64,000 nucleotides of DNA from Atriophallophorus winterbourni (taxonomy: Eukaryota > Platyhelminthes > Trematoda > Plagiorchiida > Microphallidae): positions 1-64,000 of the forward strand of contig JACCGJ010000605.1 in the NCBI GenBank assembly GCA_013407085.1, given 5' to 3'. The notes below the pieces were generated by a model. That model did not search any database, had not been told where the DNA came from, and was given only the letters and a program-made list of their open reading frames with translations. Each line of letters starts with the position of its first letter. The first letter of the stretch is position 1. The translations under genes and the position numbers were made by a program. Of this stretch, positions 45,605-58,609 are shown in pieces.

Positions 45605-48600
45605 GAATCATGCATGTTTTACACAAACAATATTTTCCCTCAGGAAATATATGCAACAGCCATCAACTGTCTGGGGCTGTTGAAAATGACTATTGACTCA
45701 CATATAATCCGCACTTCAAACCACTTCTTCTCCCACTGAACATCGGACTCGTTGATTCCCAGCTTTCACAAGTGGAGTTTGACTGCTCTTAATGCCTCAG
45801 AAGTGTGGGAAATAAGCAATGCCCTGAGGATTTGAAATTTGAAATTGGCTTGCCGGGTAGAGAAACACGATAATCTGGTGAAAATCGATCAATCTCCTCC
45901 ATTCAATTTCATAGACGCAAAGACGATCATGTGTATAGGCATTTCAAGGACGGATTTCAGAACTATGGAATCATGATATCGATGCTCCAATCAAAGTTAA
46001 ATGTTTAAACTATCGACTTGCACATGGTCGGGAGAAAATTAAAAGAAATCTATTCGTAGCATATCAGAACACTTGGTTTTAGATATTTTTCAGTGAAATT
46101 TTCCGGTAAAATATATTGCCAAATTTTCCATTCCTTCTGTTACCGTTTGGCCCATAATGATTTCTCGGTATTAACTTCTATAGTAATTCCAGACAATTTA
46201 TTCCGTTTCGCCTCTGAATATTGTCATTAATTTCCCAAAGGACGGTCGATCCGCAGAGATTCAAGGAAGTAAAATAGGAGAAAGTTCATAGCATCAAGAT
46301 CCTGATCAATTTGGCGCATGATTTTCACGGATACACAGACTAAATTAGAAGCAACTTTCTTCACAATTACTTCATATCGACACAATCGTATGCCTGATTA
46401 TGGTCGAAGATAGTACAAAACTGACTGTTGAGTCTGGGTATTAATGGGTGGAAAATTCCAAAGAAAACAGAAAAACAGTGAATTAACTGCGGAACTGCCG
46501 TTTGGAATAAGGGCTTAAACATTAAACCGCAACATAGATAAGAGGTTATTGACAAATACTTTTTCAGTGATTTTGTTGATATGCACAAAGCCGGATCTCC
46601 TTCACAACCACCGCGGATGTATTGGGTTTTCTCTCGTTTGCGAGGTTCGCCTATTATCCAGTTCCATCTTGGTAACTGGTACGATCTGGCGAACAAAAAT
46701 ATCGACCGCGTTTGAAGCTGTTTTAACAACTCTTGTTACAGTCGTCCAGGTAACGTCAATAGTTGGTTCCTACGCTGTGATAAAAAGTTACCTGGAACCG
46801 GTTATTGCAGGTTCCTAAGGTTTAAGGCTTGAGATCGTTATAATTATCTCGGATTAAGAGGGTGGAATTAAAGATCTCTTGATTAAGAAGTGATTCGTCT
46901 TGAACTCTTCTTTACATAAAGTTCCTTAAGATCAGTCTTATATTTCACTCTGCATAGGGCATATTTTACACACTATCGATTGGGTTAGACTTAAGCTGCG
47001 TGGTTCAAAACAGGATGTATGTTCATGCTTCGTCTCTTCATCTTTTCATTTGTTACGCATAGTATATGTTTCATACAGATCGGAAGCAAATTGAACCCAA
47101 ACACAGATTCTTGCCGTATGTCACTTGGACCCGAACGGTAGAGTCGTAACCCGCTATCGCAGTCAGCGGTGTGTTCAAATGCCAAAAATTTAGTGCCACT
47201 GTGACCTAATAACAGCATGTCTATTTCAATCATTTGGACGGTCTTTTGAGCATCTATATGGTTGCATATTCTTTAAAAAATTCATCCAACCCTTATTCTT
47301 TATCATACTGTTCATAAATTGGATGCCGAAAATAAGCAGAAGAATAATAATGGACGCCAAATACTCTGCTGAGTTGGTGAAACCCTATCACCCATTCGAA
47401 CGAAACGCGTTATACGGGTCCTAGTGGCCGATATGAAAACAGTAAGCTGTTTAGTCGGTCTATTTTTAAGGCTCCATATTAGGCTAAACTCAAACACTCA
47501 CTTGGTTAAAATTGGTCGTTGTTGATCATGCTAACGCAAAACTTCAATGTGTCCTGCGTAATACTATATTGTTTCAATCGGATTCTCGGTTATTTCCACG
47601 CGATTAGTTGCTGTGCCAACAATGGGTTAATAACGCAAACAATAACCCGTGGCCCAAAGCGCGTGCACCCAAATAGTGAACATTTGTGGAGGATTGAAAA
47701 TGACCTTATTATCTTATCTCATATGGGGCAGACCGATCGTGTTTTGTTGTCTTCATTTGACGGATTTTATGGAATCGATGGACCACGTGATTACTGCTCA
47801 TTATCATTCATCCGCTCACGTGAACATCAGCTGACGCTAGAGGTGTGATGACGCTCATTCGGTTTGAACTAAATGAGCCGGTGTGCGTATCGCAAGAAAA
47901 TTAATGACTTTCTCTATCCACAAAAATTTGACTTGAACGTTTACGTTCATCATGAGTCGAACTGTTTCGGCCAATAACTTGAATGAGGGTATCCTAATTG
48001 AAGGGAATTTGGAGTCTCATAAAAAGGACAGCATAGAGTACTTTCTATAGCGTCTTCAATCTGTGAGAAAGTTACATCTTATTCATTTTGTTTTTTTTGG
48101 TGTAACTTAATCAGTAAATATTAAATTAGATTCAAATATTAAATAACTTTAAAACGCAAAGTTAACAAAAAAGAAGAGTTTGATTCAAAATTTTCGGTAA
48201 CAAGCAAACATTTGTAAAACACCGGTGGATATACGTATAAATTTCGATGCAATCATTCGCCAAGGAAAACTTTAGTCTTGTTTAATATGTAGTAGATTTT
48301 CATTGGTGGAAACATCTGTAGTATCGCATGTATCACTGGTTGATATGAAAATTTCGAATTCACAAAATGAACGTATTTAAATTGTTGTTAACACTGCGTT
48401 ACTCTCCAAAAATATCGCAAATTTCCGTCCAATAATCTGTTTATTTTGCGAGTTCAGAGGCCTTCAGTGTATAAAGACCAACATTGAGTAGTGCATGCAA
48501 AGATATATCAGCAGGAAATATGGTAGTGAGTATATTATTTTGTATGAATAATACAACATGCTTTGGTAAATCGGACGTGCGGTTTGTATTCTCTCGTTTG

Positions 48601-50405
48601 TCTGCAGCTTGTGAAGACTTAGCTCCTCGTGTGGAAAGGTCCACGGACGCCCAATATTTTTAGACTCTCTGCTGAATCCGATCAAATAGCGCGAACTCTT
48701 TCTGTACCTATGATATCAGCAGTTTGTTGGGTGTTGGTACAAGTCTGGATGTGAATAACTTTTCAATATACTGGTTAACGCCACCGTTCGAACAGGTACA
48801 GAATCAGGCAACATTAAACCAAACCGCACGATTTAGAAGAGCTCGCGCTGTTGGTAAGTTTCAAATTTGCACATACATAAAACATGAACGATTTATCCCG
48901 CTGTATCCATTCCTTACACTCTCTCAACGTTGTAAGAAAATCGGACATATTTACAGGCCTGTAGCGACATGTTCCACTAAAGCATTCCAGTTGAAACAAA
49001 AAGTATAAAATTTACTTTGACAATCTAATTACAGCTCTGCTGTCGTCTTACACCTAGTAGGCCTACGAGGATCTGCTCAGCTCGTGTACGTCATTGGATA
49101 TCAGGTCATCATCACGTCGGTGGCAACAGATTTTCGATACCCTTGTGTTAACAGTCGTTGTGCACCCAGAGGGTCAAGCTTCGGAATATGCAGACACCTC
49201 ATCCTTTTTCCATGTGTGTACTAGATTTTCATGAATCGGATGGTAAGAAGCTATGATATTGTGCATTTACGTTGCATGGCCCAACTAATCGTTTCTAGCC
49301 TCCACATAATTTCCAAGTTGAACTGTCGATAATGCTCAAAGGCCGTGGCATTAATAATCTCAATGATGCCTTAAGTCCAAAAAATAAATTTATATCAAAT
49401 ACAACTTATTTTCCAGATTCACGATCATAATTCATCAACTCTTCAGAGATATAACAGTCTCAAATACCGGATGCTATCTGTGCGTCAAATATATTTAGCA
49501 TCTCGATTATCGACCGTAATTTTTCTCTATGGTCCCGCAGTCAATGTTTCACTTAGTAATTCCATAAGACACATAAGAGACACATCGGGATTTTGATTAA
49601 CACAGGGCCTTGTATAGCACAATGCAAAACTGGGCTCCAGTAGTTGATATTCCTTATATGTGCGCCACCAACATTTTCCATCATACAAACTGGCTGTTAT
49701 GGATAACCGTTTTAGTTCCGGTAATCTTGACACCTTTAGCGGAATAAACCATTGCTGGAGGTTTGTTATATCAGCTTAGTGTATTCAACAACAACAACAA
49801 CAACCTGATGTTGTGGGTTCCCGGTTGAATGGTTTTGTCAGATTTACGACAGCATCAAACCATTTGAATAAAACTTGCCAGTACACGCCGTTTCCTTAGG
49901 TTATTCCTTATGCGAACCCTCTGCAGTCGATTGTAAATTAGTGTTTACAAGCACAGTGTGGAATTCAATGTTTATAATTTAAAACAACTCATTTCCGCTT
50001 TGTCGTTCGGCTTAAATACAAAAAGTTCCTCCGATTAATTCTAGAAATAACTATGGATGTCAATCACTTTGGTGGTTCGCAGCACAATCTTGATCCGTCA
50101 AAAGTTGCCAGGTTTAAACTTGTTGTAAGGAGTGTCGGGTTATGGCCCTGGTCTGAAGGAAGTCCAGCTAGGCCCAGCCAGGTTTTGTCGGTGACAAATC
50201 GACTGAATGGTATGGACACTTTGTCGTTCAGCTTGTGCTATTAAAATTTCAGTCAAATAGGTTCCAAGGTCGCCTTCAGCCATTTTATTTAATCGATGAA
50301 CCAGCAGTAACCAGGAGGTATTTGACTAAGTAAACCGTTACAAACTTCATAGTGGGCATTTTGTGGAATGTGGATATTGGGTGCTATAGTAACCTTAAAA
50401 GAAAT
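45605..50405. other. Intergenic, nothing recognised
   Basis: The frames at 46367-46729 (minus) and 46549-46818 (plus) overlap on opposite strands and neither has a known motif. A (CAA)6 run lies at 49786-49804. No window repeat family was recognised with confidence in this 4.8 kb. Confidence 0.4.
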
Positions 50406-50409
50406 CACA

Positions 50410-50573
50410 GGTAAACTAGTTGCGCTTGTATGCCACTGTTGGATAAAAATGAGCTTTTTTGTTCATGGTTGCGGGTTCAAACCATGTCTGCATGAGTGTG
50501 GGCTCATATGATTGCACAGGTTGGTCGTATCAACTTTATCCAACAGTGGCATACAAGAACAAACTTGTTTACC
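50410..50573. mobile_element. Repeat family R2 short foldback element
   Basis: Terminal inverted repeats of 38-39 bases, 50410-50447 and 50535-50573 (GCTTGTATGCCACTGTTGGA against TCCAACAGTGGCATACAAG), enclose about 87 bases. The ends read GGTAAAC and GTTTACC. No coding content: a miniature inverted-repeat type element. Confidence 0.7.
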
Positions 50574-50579
50574 ATTCTT

Positions 50580-50705
50580 CCACTGTTTCAAGCGCATGCG
50601 GATCCTAATCCTACTACCCCTACCTGATGAGTGCAAACACTACGAAGCCGGTCGCGGGGTGTGTAGTGGAAATGCATGCAAATGAGCTTTTTGTTCAAAA
50701 TCTCA
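50580..50705. repeat. Repeat family R2 right block
   Basis: CCACTGTTTCAAGCGCATGC, ACCCCTACCTGATGAGTGCA and GGTGTGTAGTGGAAATGCAT match 20565-20680. It directly follows the 50410-50573 foldback, whereas in the 31337 copy the same block lies inside the terminal repeats. Confidence 0.6.
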
Positions 50706-50919
50706 CTAAAAGGTCCGATAAAAAGACAAATGAAATTTTGATAATAAGATAACAGTTAGAAGTCACCTTGCCCTCTGAGAGTTTTGCTATCTATGAGGTC
50801 AATAGAGCTTTGGCCGCGATGATCTAGTAGTTCTGTACACGCTACTCAACGGGAAGCCACGAGTTTAGCTCTCTTCAGGATGCATGATTTTGGAAACGTG
50901 TAAAATATTACTAGTATAC

Positions 50920-51060
50920 CTTTGTTTACCGCTGTTTCAAAGCTCACTGAACCTGATCTTACTGCCTCCACCTGATGCCGGCAAACAGCCAGAAGCCGGT
51001 TGTGATATATAAGTGATGGGGATGTGAGCACCACAGCATATTGGCGCAAAAACTTAATTC
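50920..51060. repeat. Repeat family R1 block, well preserved
   Basis: ACCGCTGTTTCAAAGCTCAC, TGAACCTGATCTTACTGCCT, CCACCTGATGCCGGCAAACA and GATGGGGATGTGAGCACCAC. This is the clearest example of the R1 right half and was used as reference for the other fragments. Confidence 0.6.
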
Positions 51061-51699
51061 TGCATGGCATCCGTGAGTTAATTAGGTATAAACATTAATG
51101 AATCAAATTACTGGTGCAACCTGAATATCTCGACCACAACATTGCTGACTATCCGTTTACTTGAATCGGTGATACAGTTTGGCTCAACAGAGTTTATAAG
51201 CTTTATAGACTTAGGATCACTTTACCGATTACTGAGCAAGGGTATTTTTTCAGATATTACGAGAAGAAAAGAAAAAGAAAAAAATTATTTTTAGGACGAC
51301 CATGTTATTAGTGCTCACACATTTTATTTAACTTATTCCGATAATGGCATATTGATTTGATATTTTAGTGGAAAACCTAAGCAATGTACTAAGAGGAATG
51401 TTGAAGAGAACCCGGAAAGCCCAATTTAATATAAAGAAGATACAACCCAATTTCCCTGCACTTACCTGCCATACCTTTTGATCCTTTTAACCGAGCCGAG
51501 TGGAAACATCAAGATTGAGTTCTGTTAATATTGAAACCGTGTGTGAAAGGCTTCAAACAACTGTTTAACGTGTTCTTCAAACGAACCCCGATTTTCAAAT
51601 ACAACGCCAAACGTGATTCCTCGTTCGGAATTGAAACGAGTATGATTGACTGATGTACTGCGTTGCTCATATTTTCATTGACAGACTTTGCTTACCATT

Positions 51700-51915
51700 C
51701 ACACATGGGCAGAGCTCATTGAACCTAATCTTACTTTTGCCAACGGGTGGCGGCCAACCGCCATTAACTTTTGATGGACTATATGTGCGAGGGGTGTGAG
51801 CAGCACAATTCATTGTTCATTCAGAGTTTTTGAGGGTTTGACCTCGAATCACAATGCGATTCTGTATCTGAACACTGTGATACGTTGTTCGTACCCACTC
51901 TAACAGTGGTCTCAA
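51700..51915. repeat. Repeat family R1 copy
   Basis: CAGAGCTCATTGAACCTAAT, GTGCGAGGGGTGTGAGCAGC, GAATCACAATGCGATTCTG and then TTCGTACCCACTCTAACAGT: the R1 unit in the orientation opposite to 12855-13072, including the 7-bp palindromic GAATCAC/GCGATTC core. Confidence 0.6.
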
Positions 51916-51938
51916 AGGAAAATATTGACTACTTAATT

Positions 51939-51943
<5 letters not shown>

Positions 51944-51969
<26 letters not shown>
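51944..51969. repeat. (TA)13 microsatellite
   Basis: About 13 uninterrupted TA units. Such runs are expected in AT-rich intergenic DNA. Confidence 0.9.
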
Positions 51970-52164
51970 GGGTGCGACGCCTTTCAGTTCTTCGATCCAC
52001 ACTTTAGAACCGGCAAAGGCTTGGGTGTTGTCACCTTACAGTTTAAAATTCCATTCATTAAATTTCATGTAATGTGTGACGCATTCGACGCATTGTGTAA
52101 TCTCTTAAGTTGGGTTGATCTTGATCACATTACGCTAATCCATATGTGGTTACTTAACTTTTTT

Positions 52165-52515
52165 ACTTTTATGCGACCATCTCCCCCTGGAGGATGAGTC
52201 AGCCTTAGTGAAGATTCTTGGGATTTTGGGTACAAAGCGGCGTCCCTAGCACCACTCGGCGTTTGTTCTAGTCAGCTTCTCTAGCCTTAGCACAACCATG
52301 TTCGACCTGCAAGGCAGCACGGAGTTGCCAGAATGAGGCCGTTTGCACCAACTAACCGTCTACCAGACTCTGTTACAGATTTTTCCTCCGGGTTTTCTCC
52401 CGAAGCCCTCCCCGCGATCGGGTATCCCGCAAGGCAGCGGAGGTTGAAAATCAGGGTTTTCCTCCCCTTAAATGAAATGCCCTCCCAGGCTAACAAGCTA
52501 CATCTGCTCCATGGG
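52165..52515 (-). mobile_element. RTE-type LINE 5' region, second solitary copy
   Basis: It parallels 8928-9262 nearly base for base (CCTGGAGGATGAGTCAGC, AAAGCGGCGTCCC, GACCTGCAAGGCAGCACGGA, AAGGCAGCGGAGG). Both copies end on the left at the same GCGAC(T/C)ATCTCC and are preceded by TACTT-rich sequence. The right side stops at about 52515, earlier than in the 8.9 kb copy. The sequence is the reverse orientation of 61145-61480. Confidence 0.55.
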
Positions 52516-52714
52516 TGGTTAAATAAACAAAAGCAAAAAATAACATCTGCGTCGCTAGAATTGCATTTTGTAATGTGAAGTTGAACTCAATGAGAAACGC
52601 CCTCAATGTCGTCTTGAAATATGTCGCTCATAGAGCTCCAAGCTAGAAAATAGCAAATGCACTAGGAAGTGCTGACGATGATTAAAATACGAGTAAGTTG
52701 TCTTGACCATTGTA

Positions 52715-52930
52715 CTGTTATGCTCACATCCCTGCATTTATAAATCACAAGCGGTTTCTGATTGTGGTCATTCGGTGGGAACAGGAAGATTAGATTGAGT
52801 GAAACTTAAAACAGTATAAAAATTTCAAAATTTTAGACTTCGAAACCACTGTTAAATACGATTGTTACAACGATTCACAATGTTCAAACATGGGTTCACT
52901 GATTGATTGTTGGTCAGACTCGCAAGACAT
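52715..52930. repeat. Repeat family R1 fragment
   Basis: TGTTATGCTCACATCCCTGC, AATCACAAGCGGTTTCTGAT and AAGATTAGATTGAGTGAAAC follow the R1 order; the part from 52870 (ACAATGTTCAAACATGGGTT) parallels the GATGTTCAAACAC block. Decayed. Confidence 0.45.
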
Positions 52931-53004
52931 TGCATTAATGTTACATGAGCATCTAGAGTGCTTGACCATGAACAACTTTTTCATTTTGTATTCTTTGTAC
53001 GAAC

Positions 53005-53150
53005 TCTAATTAATAGTATCGCTGTGTGCGCTGCGGGAGAGATTGTTCCTCCCGAATCGGATTGTTTAGTATTTCGAAAGGCCGTGGAACATGAAAAAAA
53101 TCATGCACATCCATGGTCGACATCGATCGAAGGAGGCCAAAAACAGTAAT
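53005..53150 (+). pseudogene. RTE-like LINE, extreme 3' end
   Basis: The frame gives CVRCGRDCSSRIGLFSISKG, the zinc-finger end of the RTE protein with the final H changed to I, followed by the 3' untranslated text CATCCATGGTCGACATCGAT. About 145 bases only; the rest of the LINE is missing. Confidence 0.65.
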
Positions 53151-53184
53151 AAGTAACGAGTAAACCTTTTATAACACTTTACCA

Positions 53185-53292
53185 TTATTTCAAATCTCAT
53201 TGTACCTAATCATGCTATCTCTGTCTGATGATGACAGCCAGCTAGAATCCGGTCGTATTAAGTAAGTGATGGAGATGTGAGCAAGACACTAT
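53185..53292. repeat. Repeat family R1 fragment
   Basis: TTATTTCAAATCTCATTGTA, CTGTCTGATGATGACAGCCA and GTGATGGAGATGTGAGCAAG match the R1 block at 50930-51035. Confidence 0.5.
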
Positions 53293-53905
53293 TCAAAGTA
53301 ATTCAAAGTTGTAATGGCCCACCAAGCAAATACTTCACAGTAACCATAGATTAAAAATATATAGGGAATGCATAAAAACAACACAAATGTTTCATTCATA
53401 TGGAAAGTCAGCACGTGTATTCAGGTGCAAGTTTGTGTTTGGTCAACATATACTTGTCAAGTTCAGTCTTGAACATGTTCGTTCTTGATGCACAAATGAT
53501 ATGTGAGGGCAGAGAGTTCCATATAAAACAAACTCGGACAGCATAGTAGAACCTTCGATAACTTGATCCAGAGTGTGGAATAATTAACTTGTAGCCATGA
53601 GATCTGCTACTGCGTGCTTCTTGCAGATGAAACAGGTGTTCAGGTGGGTGATCCACCGTATACAGTATGTTGAACAGCAGTATCAATTCACCCCTGACAC
53701 GACAGGTTCAGAGTTGCATTACTCTCCTCGTATAGCCCGACCACCAGTTTTGTCGCACGTTGCAGCATGGTCATGTCCTTTTGTAACCGTGGTGACCTTG
53801 CTTGAACAGCGTACTCCATTGTAGGCCGGATATAGGTGCTAATTAAATTGGTCAATTTTAAATAAGAATCACTTAATGTTTTTTTATATGACACTCATGG
53901 TTCTT
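53293..53905 (-). pseudogene. CR1-like LINE C-terminal end
   Basis: From 53890 leftwards: LISTYIRPTMEYAVQARSPR, LQKDMTMLQRATKLVVGLYE; after a shift, ILYTVDHPPEHLFHL, SYRRFYYAVRVCFIWNSLPS and FKTELDKYMLTKHKLAPEYT with C and a stop at 53408-53410. The 3' untranslated region ends at about 53293 in a duplicated ACTTTGAATT-type tail. At least one frame break near 53690. The C-terminal 92 codons are well preserved, so this is one of the younger copies. Confidence 0.75.
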
Positions 53906-53909
53906 TGTA

Positions 53910-55630
53910 AGTTGTCTTGAATTCTTTCAGATGGTTCTGTGCTCTTTGGCTACATTTCCTTTGGAATAAATCGCATTGTGAATGGACAACGAGACTTGGA
54001 TGCCACACGAAGGAGAGGTCGACAGTTCCCGTGTGAAACTCTGTTCGATAGATTTCCGTCATTATTTGAACTAAAAAGATGATAGATATAAATGCTTTCA
54101 TAAAAGGAGGCAAGCAACAACATCAGTAAAACTTTTAGTGGAAGATCGACCTCCGTGGCTCAGACTTAAACTGTCTCACAGATGCCTCATATATGGCCCC
54201 CAACAAGGCCTCGACTCTGCTGGGATTGGTAACTCAATGGGCCGATTTCGATTAACAGTAATCCACAAGGATAATCACAGCAGGAATCGAAAATATACGT
54301 TACATTGAGCCGGAGCAAGATAGATTGGAATTAACTGCAGTCCGAATTGCCGTTTACTCGAATCTCGGCAAGACTTTCTTCAAGAATTAACACCTGAAAC
54401 GGAACAGCGGTTTTTCTCAATAACTAAATAATGCCTGGTATTCACTTGGCTATGGGTCATATCCTACTACAATTACGGTATTAGAATCCAGTAGGCATTA
54501 ATTGTTTGCTCCATACAACAATGAGAATTTTAATGTCCACTCTTCGGATCGCTTGGATTGACTAAATAGACTCAGTGCGTTCCGGAAGGTTATAATTTTA
54601 TGCAAATTACCATGTTAGCAGCCAACAAAATGATCATATTTTGCTATGTATACTAAACGAGTAATTAACACCAGGTAACGCTTTATTAAAATTTTGATCC
54701 ACTGAAAACCCTCATATTTTCTTTCATTCTTAATTCGTAATTGTATAAATCAAGGAAAATGTGATCAAAGTCACGGAATTACGGGTCAAATCATGCCAGT
54801 CGCGTGGCTTCAAATATTGGAAAGGTCAAAATGGGCAACATTTTAACGTTTTCGTTTTACCCCCCTTCGGATACGTCCGTGTTAGTCTGGTACCCCTTCT
54901 AATTATATATCCAATTTAAGAGGTGGGTTGGTCAATCATATATTATACCTTATAGTGTTGTGTTTATTTTAATAATTTTAGTTGATTGCTTGTTAAGGTT
55001 TTTGAGAAAAATGTTAGTAATTTGATTTGCAACCTCTTACATATTAATTAACTCAGTTTTAACTGAACGAATCCTGGGAACGAATACCGACAATAAGACG
55101 GGAGAGGATGCCCTTGTCTGGAGATTAGTAGGGAAAACAAATCTCAACGCGCGATCCCTTTCAAGTGCCATGTGAGTCGGATGACAACTGAGATTTTTGT
55201 TACGTGATGTGACGCTTCGCTCGCTAGTATTTTTCATTTCTCAAGAACTAGAATAACGAGTATATAAAAATGGAATAACTTAAGTGAGTGAAAAATAGTT
55301 CCCAAAATATTGGACATAAGAAGCCTCTATAAAAACGACCCATTCATTTTACAATGTTTTCAGTCCTGGTACGTAAATAGAAAAAATCGAAAACAAACAG
55401 ATGGGGCATGTGGGTTCCAAACGCACTGCAGTTGCATGTTTTGGGAAATTTCTTGCATCCAAATTCCTCACCATTTTTTCCATATCAGGCGGCTGAGTTA
55501 CAAAAAACTAAGGCATATCCATAAGTTTTATAGCACGAAGATGTTCGAGTGATGTGATTTTATTTACTAGAATTTCACGGTCATTTATTCACTATTGCTG
55601 TTATCAATGATACATCCGGGTATGGCCGGC
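53910..55630. other. Intergenic, nothing recognised
   Basis: The block at 55425-55480 resembles 43880-43935. Otherwise no coding or repeat content was recognised. Confidence 0.4.
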
Positions 55631-55639
55631 TTCTAGGTT

Positions 55640-56055
55640 AAGCATGTTTATCGAAATGTACAAGCGTGTGGATAATCGCACCAGGGCCCTCCGATTAAAG
55701 AACGAACGCCCCATTCAAAGGTTTACTTGTCCAAACTTTTCACACGCTCGCCACCCCGTGCCAGTCGAAAACATGAACTTACAGTGCTTATTCCCACTTC
55801 AAGACTGAACTGTCGAAGATATTCTTATGCTGTACGTGTAGGTTTCACATGGAACACCCTCCCCTCCACTGTTACACACTCAGCAAACCTGGATATTTGT
55901 AAAGCTAATTTGGACAAATACTTGAGAGACAACCCAAATTTTGATACGATTTACACTACATGAGTTTCCATGTTCTTCTTTTTTAATGTATATACCCCAT
56001 AACTCCATCCTATGGTTATTGTTAAGCTAAATGCTTTTTAGACCATTACAACTTT
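55640..56055 (+). pseudogene. CR1-like LINE C-terminal end
   Basis: The frame at 55727-55963 reads RKHELTVLIPTSRLNCRRYS, YAVRVGFTWNTLPSTVTHSA and NLDKYLRDNPNFDTIYTT with a stop at 55961. The 3' untranslated part has GTTAAGCTAAATGCTTTTTA, GACCATTACAACTTTGAATC. The open C-terminal block is intact, the upstream part eroded. Confidence 0.75.
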
Positions 56056-56185
56056 GAATCACTTTGCAGGCCATTGGTGCAGCTAACGTTCGAGTGACCG
56101 ATCCACATAGTGAATCCAAGTCAATCGATCAAATCAGTGGAAATGACCCGTTTTTAAAGTGCTGCATGAGATGTGAGTACTACCA
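56055..56185. repeat. Low-copy repeat R3, copy 2
   Basis: It parallels 16975-17085 (AGTCAATCGATCAAATCAGT, GAAATGACCCGTTTTTAAAG). It begins directly after the CR1-like tail. Confidence 0.35.
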
Positions 56186-56189
56186 ACTC

Positions 56190-56965
56190 TGTTGAAACGT
56201 CCTCTGAAGTTCCGAAGTGTAAAATTCTCGCCAAATGGTGTAAGATTAATAACTGGTGATCTATCGGTTGTGGTGTGTACGTCCGGAAGATGTTAGCAAC
56301 AGATTACATTGGTCGTCTACCCGTTTGGTGGAACTGTGTTACTCTATATTATCATATACTATCATATTATTTAACGAGAATAAAGCATCGATAAGCCGGT
56401 AAGTGTGGCCTTAACGAGGTTGTTAAACTTCACCAAACTGGTTCTCTGTAATTCAAGTTGTTTATCGTCTGAAACGAATTGAGCCTAATAACCGTTATAG
56501 GGTGATAATAATATAATATAATATAATAATAATATAATAGTAAGTGGAGGAACTGAACTGATTTGAACATTGGATTACATAGTGTATAAAACAGGAAACG
56601 AATGGTTCAATAAGAACTCGTCCAATTTCGTCTTAAACCATACAATTTGTTTAGCGGGTAACGATTAAAAGTAAATTATATTCTATTACTATAATTCTCG
56701 CAACTTCTTAACATCACAGGGACCAACGCAACTATGAAGTTTCCGTAGTATTCCATGTGTTCAATTACGATAGACGCGTTGAATAGCGTTGGGTTTCGTT
56801 GTGATTGGTATCGTTTAAATTACAAATTCATCGTATTCAAGTATTATGAAGTGGTCGGCCTTGCCCGTTTGATATAACTTTAGCTTCAAAGCACAAGTCT
56901 CCACCAATCACGTGAATCGGCAGGTGAATTGTAAGTGAAGGAAAAGGGAAAAGAGTAAGCAAAGT
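56190..56965. other. Intergenic, AT-rich, with microsatellite
   Basis: A (TAATA)n-like run lies at 56508-56540. No coding content was recognised. Confidence 0.45.
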
Positions 56966-56967
56966 TA

Positions 56968-57065
56968 TACTTGTATGCCACTGTTACATAGGGTTCGTAC
57001 AACGAACCACGATGTTCAGACACGCAATCACAAAGTGACTCTTGGTTAAGCACTCAAGGCGGAAC
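56968..57065. repeat. Repeat family R1 left end
   Basis: GTTATACTTGTATGCCACTG, TTACATAGGGTTCGTACAAC, ACGATGTTCAGACACGCAAT and CTTGGTTAAGCACTCAAGGC. This is the best example of the R1 terminal sequence joined to its left half. Confidence 0.65.
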
Positions 57066-57377
57066 AGAGTAAGGTTACGATCGATCCAAAGCATTTCACT
57101 GTTCAATGTGTCCAGTCATGCGTACGTGTACCGAACATGTGTCAGACGTTTAAAGTTAGGAAGCTACAGAATGCAGCGACATTTTTGTTGCTTATCACAT
57201 TGAGAGGTAGCAATGAGTTGCTTCCGTGCGGTATATGTATTTTTAAGAGATTAAATGTTCTGGGTGGATGGAATATCGGCATTTGCACGCTTCCTCGGCA
57301 TGTGAATCCGTGCCGATAGAATTTTATTTTCTCACCGATGTATGGTTGATCGTATTCCCTGCCCATTGAATAAGAAG

Positions 57378-57402
57378 AATGGATGAATGAATGAATGAAT
57401 TC
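57378..57402. repeat. (ATGA)n microsatellite
   Basis: About five to six ATGA units with minor variation. Confidence 0.8.
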
Positions 57403-57539
57403 AAAGAATAGATTACAAATGCTTGGTTCAAAAATGTTCAAAACACCAGCTCTACGTTTAATAAAAACATACCATTACTTAAACATGACATCGCAACATA
57501 ACACACAAAATAGCAACTGTATTCAAAATGAGGGGCACA

Positions 57540-57645
57540 AAAAGTGATTCCGTGTCAATTGGACAAATGCTTATGGATCACCAATGATTGTTGCTGCTGT
57601 CTCCACCTGATGCAACAAACTGATGGAAACCGTTAGTGGATGAGA
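57540..57645. repeat. Repeat family R1 fragment
   Basis: AAAGTGATTCCGTGTCAATT, GCTTATGGATCACC and GCTGTCTCCACCTGATGCAA follow the R1 order. Decayed. Confidence 0.4.
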
Positions 57646-57649
57646 TAAA

Positions 57650-58605
57650 CAGAAATCATCGTTCAATTAGGCACGCTTCACCGCAGTTCTTTGTGTGAAT
57701 CCTAGCAAGAGAGTTTTGCTCCATTTTGCGTTTCACCGCACGCCAACCGTGCCTAAATTTCACATTTGTTTTCAAGTCAACACTTGAGCAAAGTTAGTGT
57801 GTAGCTTCAGAATGCCACTAGAGCTTTTTATCACTGTAGTCTTGGTGCAAAGTTGAAAAACCAAAGCCAAGTCTACATGAGGGTCGCAGTGATCTTCGCA
57901 GTATCGATTCGAAGTGAGCAACATTCAGGCCTGATTTTGGAAACCTCACCTGTTGCGACAAAACTAGAACTTACCTGACAGGTGATTGAGAAGTCGGTAT
58001 ACAAATGAATAAACACATTCAATGTTTTGTGGTTTAGGTCCAGGTGCGTGTTGTCATTCTTGATTGACCATGCTCTATACATGCATATCTAAACGTTTTC
58101 GGATTTCGTATACAAAAATTTATGCACCATTGTTCTTTTCTAAAGCTACATATTCAACTCAATGTTTTCAACTTCTACCCTGCAACATCGTATTCCATTT
58201 TCGGTCTCTTCACTTTCGGTATTGACTAAAATGTGATTTATGCTCGCCTGCAGTTTTGTGTGTCATGAAACCTACAAACCGCAAGAATGTGGGTCATTGA
58301 TGAGTAAATTGATACACCACAACCGGACCAGTGTACTTTTATGGCCTCAAGTGAGAATCAGATTACCGATTGTGAGCGCTAAAATCGTCACTAGTGTGTT
58401 TGATTGCATTGAAGAGAACAATAAAATGTTGAGTTCGTGTTGACAGATCACACATGACTGTTTGGTGAATGTGGCAAAGATGAAGTGTGATCAGTCCGGG
58501 TGGATTTGAAACCCATCTCGCGAACAATTGGTGGCATGAGTATGCCGCAATTGTCGAGCGAAAACGGTTGCGTAAGTATTTTCATAATTAAACAAAGTGA
58601 GACTT
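57650..58605. other. Intergenic, nothing recognised
   Basis: Short open frames only, none with a recognisable motif. Confidence 0.4.
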
Positions 58606-58609
58606 TGTA

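Noticed and set aside
46367..46818. Overlapping 120- and 89-codon frames on opposite strands
   Set aside because: They have no recognisable domain; the hydrophobic end of the plus frame alone is not enough to call a membrane protein.
49786..49804. (CAA)6 run as the tail of an RTE copy
   Set aside because: The sequence before it does not match the RTE 3' untranslated region seen at 45063 or 53115, so a plain microsatellite is more likely.
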